This document shows, one piece after another, positions 62,547 through 64,000 of a stretch of DNA of 64,000 nucleotides. Origin of the DNA: Methylomonas rhizoryzae (GTDB taxonomy: Bacteria > Pseudomonadota > Gammaproteobacteria > Methylococcales > Methylomonadaceae); contig NZ_CP043929.1 in the NCBI RefSeq assembly GCF_008632455.1, forward strand, positions 4,216,001 to 4,280,000, in the 5' to 3' direction. Every line of letters begins with the position of its first letter. The stretch's first letter is position 1. Made by a program: the position numbers and the translations under genes. Below the pieces are notes generated by a model. It made no database searches. It had not been told where the DNA came from and was given only the letters and a program-made list of their open reading frames with translations.

Positions 62547-62568
62547 AAAAAGGACAGAAAAAGGACAG
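62547..62568. repeat. tandem 11-bp direct repeat beside the tRNA-His remnant
   Basis: AAAAAGGACAG occurs twice head to tail (62547-62557, 62558-62568), 70 bases inside the island side of the remnant. Such short direct repeats are typical arm-type binding sites of tyrosine integrases. Confidence 0.5.
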
Positions 62569-62774
62569 GAAATTTCCCACCCAAGACAATCATAACATAC
62601 CCATTTTCAATTAAGCCTGCTTACCACTTCGACCTTTTTGAGCAACTTCCAAGAGCAATTTCAGAACCAAGGGGGGTGGTTAGACATTAGGATTCCTGAT
62701 TGTCTAGCCTCTATATGATCTATGGGGTGGTCTGTCTGGAATAGGTTTTATAGCGGATTTTGATAGTAGTAACG

Positions 62775-63176
62775 CTATCTCATAAGTTGTTGTAAATTGC
62801 GTTGAATCTGTTGGTTTTGTATTTGATTTTCTAAGCGATTAAGTTGGCCTTGTAAATGGCCGTTATTATCGAAATGAGCACGCGAAGATCCACCGTCATA
62901 ATTTCTAGCGGCTGCTTTTGCCTTAATCCGTTCAGCTTCCATGGCTAGTTCCCGATTAATTCTTTGTTCTCTTGCAATCATATCGCTCCTGAGCCCCTCA
63001 GAGCTAACGTCGGAAATTTGTCCATTGACTATTGGTTTTTCAGTTCCCTCGGTACAAATGCCATTCTTATATGTTGGCTTGCCGTTAATCATGCATTTTT
63101 TTAATGCAAAAGCATTGTTGGCAGTTAACATCAATACGGAGACAATCAGTATAAAAAAAATGCTTCGGGTTGTCAT
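62775..63176 (-). CDS. secreted DUF4124-like protein of the island
   Basis: A 133-residue protein with a clear signal peptide (first 25 residues, ending NAFA). The mature start KKCMINGKPTYKNGICTEGT resembles DUF4124-type domains, with two Cys that could form a disulfide. The rest is charged, helical and Gln/Asn-rich (LNRLENQIQNQQIQRNLQQL), suggesting a coiled coil. Function unknown. Base composition is lower in G+C than the core genes to the left. Confidence 0.7.
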   Translation of the reverse strand: MTTRSIFFILIVSVLMLTANNAFALKKCMINGKPTYKNGICTEGTEKPIVNGQISDVSSEGLRSDMIAREQRINRELAMEAERIKAKAAARNYDGGSSRAHFDNNGHLQGQLNRLENQIQNQQIQRNLQQLMR

Positions 63177-63367
63177 AACAATCCATAATTATCTCTAACT
63201 TTAGAACTATAATCCTAGAGGCGGCTATTAGTCAATAGTTGTTCGCGATCTTCGAAACATGTATAAAACTACTTTTCTGAGTGAAATAGTTATAGATAGA
63301 TTAATCAGTCTATTTGGCTTTTATAAATTTGATTTTTTTTGTTAAAGATTCTAAGCGGAAAGATGAT

Positions 63368-63853
63368 ATGAAAAAACAAGAGTTTTATATAACGATTATT
63401 CTTACAATTATTTTTAGTTTTGTAATCAGCAAGCCAGTAAATGCGGATGGCAACCTTGAAAAGATAGGTTTTTGTGTTGGTGTTTTCGGTTATGCTATGA
63501 ATTCATTTGCATTAGCTAATCAAGTTGGTGGTGTTAATATCATGTCTTTGCAATACGGAAGGGCATACGCGACATATGCAGCAATTACTTTAAAAAATAA
63601 TAATAAAAACATTGAAATCGCTAATTCGATAAATCAAGAAATTGCGTTACATGCTCGTAATGCCAAACAATACCTAGATAAAAACTCAGGCAGAACAGTA
63701 AATGAATCTAACACATGTATAGATTATGTTAGCCCAATATTTGAGAAGTTATCATTGAGTGGCTTTAAGCTCGATGACAATTACAGTGAATCGTTAATTG
63801 AATTTTCATCTGCTTTAGCTAAGAAAGTTAGAAATAATCTTGGCTACCAATGA
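63368..63853 (+). CDS. secreted hypothetical protein of the island
   Basis: A 161-residue protein I do not recognise. The signal peptide covers residues 1-26 (hydrophobic core ITIILTIIFSFVI, cleavage near VNA). The mature part is helical with Cys residues near both ends (IGFCVGVFGYA and SNTCIDYV). I chose ATG 63368, preceded by GGAAAG; an earlier ATG at 63314 would put a second hydrophobic segment before the signal. Strongly AT-rich and rich in Asn, Lys and Ile, unlike the rest of the window. Confidence 0.7.
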   Translation: MKKQEFYITIILTIIFSFVISKPVNADGNLEKIGFCVGVFGYAMNSFALANQVGGVNIMSLQYGRAYATYAAITLKNNNKNIEIANSINQEIALHARNAKQYLDKNSGRTVNESNTCIDYVSPIFEKLSLSGFKLDDNYSESLIEFSSALAKKVRNNLGYQ

Positions 63854-63890
63854 AAATTGCTAATTTTTTTAAAACGATAAAGGATATTTT

Positions 63891-64000
63891 ATGAAGGTAA
63901 TGCTTTTGATTTTGCTTTTCTTTCCTTTTCAATGTTATAGCTGGTCTCTCGTTGATAAATTTCAATATGACAACTATAGAAGCTGCGTTGACCACAAAAT
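63891..64000 (+). CDS. start of a secreted protein, cut by window edge
   Basis: An ATG at 63891 behind AAAGGA opens MKVMLLILLFFPFQCYSWSL and continues in frame to the window end. This is a signal peptide followed by a polar mature region containing a Cys (YRSCVDHK). It lies 37 bases after the previous gene and shares its AT-rich composition, so the two probably form an operon of secreted proteins. Product unknown. Confidence 0.6.
   Translation, partial: MKVMLLILLFFPFQCYSWSLVDKFQYDNYRSCVDHK

Overview
The window looks like the chromosome of a gammaproteobacterial methanotroph of the Methylomonas/Methylobacter type. This rests on gene content: a hopanoid pathway with a single-enzyme squalene synthase, squalene-hopene cyclase, HpnG, HpnH and the HpnO aminotransferase; CopC/CopD copper proteins inside that locus; two 1-deoxyxylulose-5-phosphate synthase genes; a sodium-pump oxaloacetate decarboxylase; and gammaproteobacterial gene orders (acpP-fabF-pabC-mltG-tmk-holB-pilZ-tatD, rlmH-maf-rng-yhdP, flgBCDEFGHIJKL). 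The genus is an inference.

Layout. 1-2252: end of an integrated element with two small genes, a P4-type tyrosine integrase and a 3' tRNA remnant (Met-like) as the probable attachment scar. 2260-4170: mutated insertion-sequence and regulator remains. 4188-7574: oadGAB with a good promoter and a terminator. 7776-18339: one flagellar rod/hook operon, flgB to flgL, behind a sigma-54 promoter, with thpR at its end. 18608-20232: a two-domain TIR protein and a small exported protein. 20481-29560: rlmH, maf, rng, yhdP, a nitrilase-family gene, a BamC-like lipoprotein gene, and moaC facing moaDE. 29615-34053 (minus): alaS, an Alg13/Alg14-like glycosyltransferase pair, recX. 34292-37877: xseB-ispA-dxs-apt. 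37959-40725 (minus): mlaA, mlaC/hpnM, hpnH. 41173-50318 (plus): squalene synthase, shc, hpnG, hpnO, copC, copD and a second dxs. 50329-52227: gloB facing rlmG. 52300-52393: a candidate small RNA. 52412-58605 (minus): the acpP to tatD operon. 58779-61786 (minus): a probable double hot-dog protein, an FkbM methyltransferase, a glutathione peroxidase and a membrane protein. 62409-64000: a tRNA-His remnant with a broken acceptor stem, then AT-rich island DNA coding for small secreted proteins.

How it works together. The Dxs enzymes and IspA supply farnesyl diphosphate. Squalene synthase and Shc turn it into hopene. HpnH adds the adenosyl group, HpnG removes adenine and HpnO aminates the side chain. 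HpnM/MlaC and MlaA may move lipids between membranes. The two dxs genes share about 1.82 kb with only six silent differences, which suggests recent duplication or gene conversion. The window is bounded by two different tRNA scars, so this core segment lies between two integration sites. The best candidates for new biology are the TIR/deoxyribosyltransferase-like protein, the small RNA candidate, the A11 tract in mlaA, and the island genes at the right edge.
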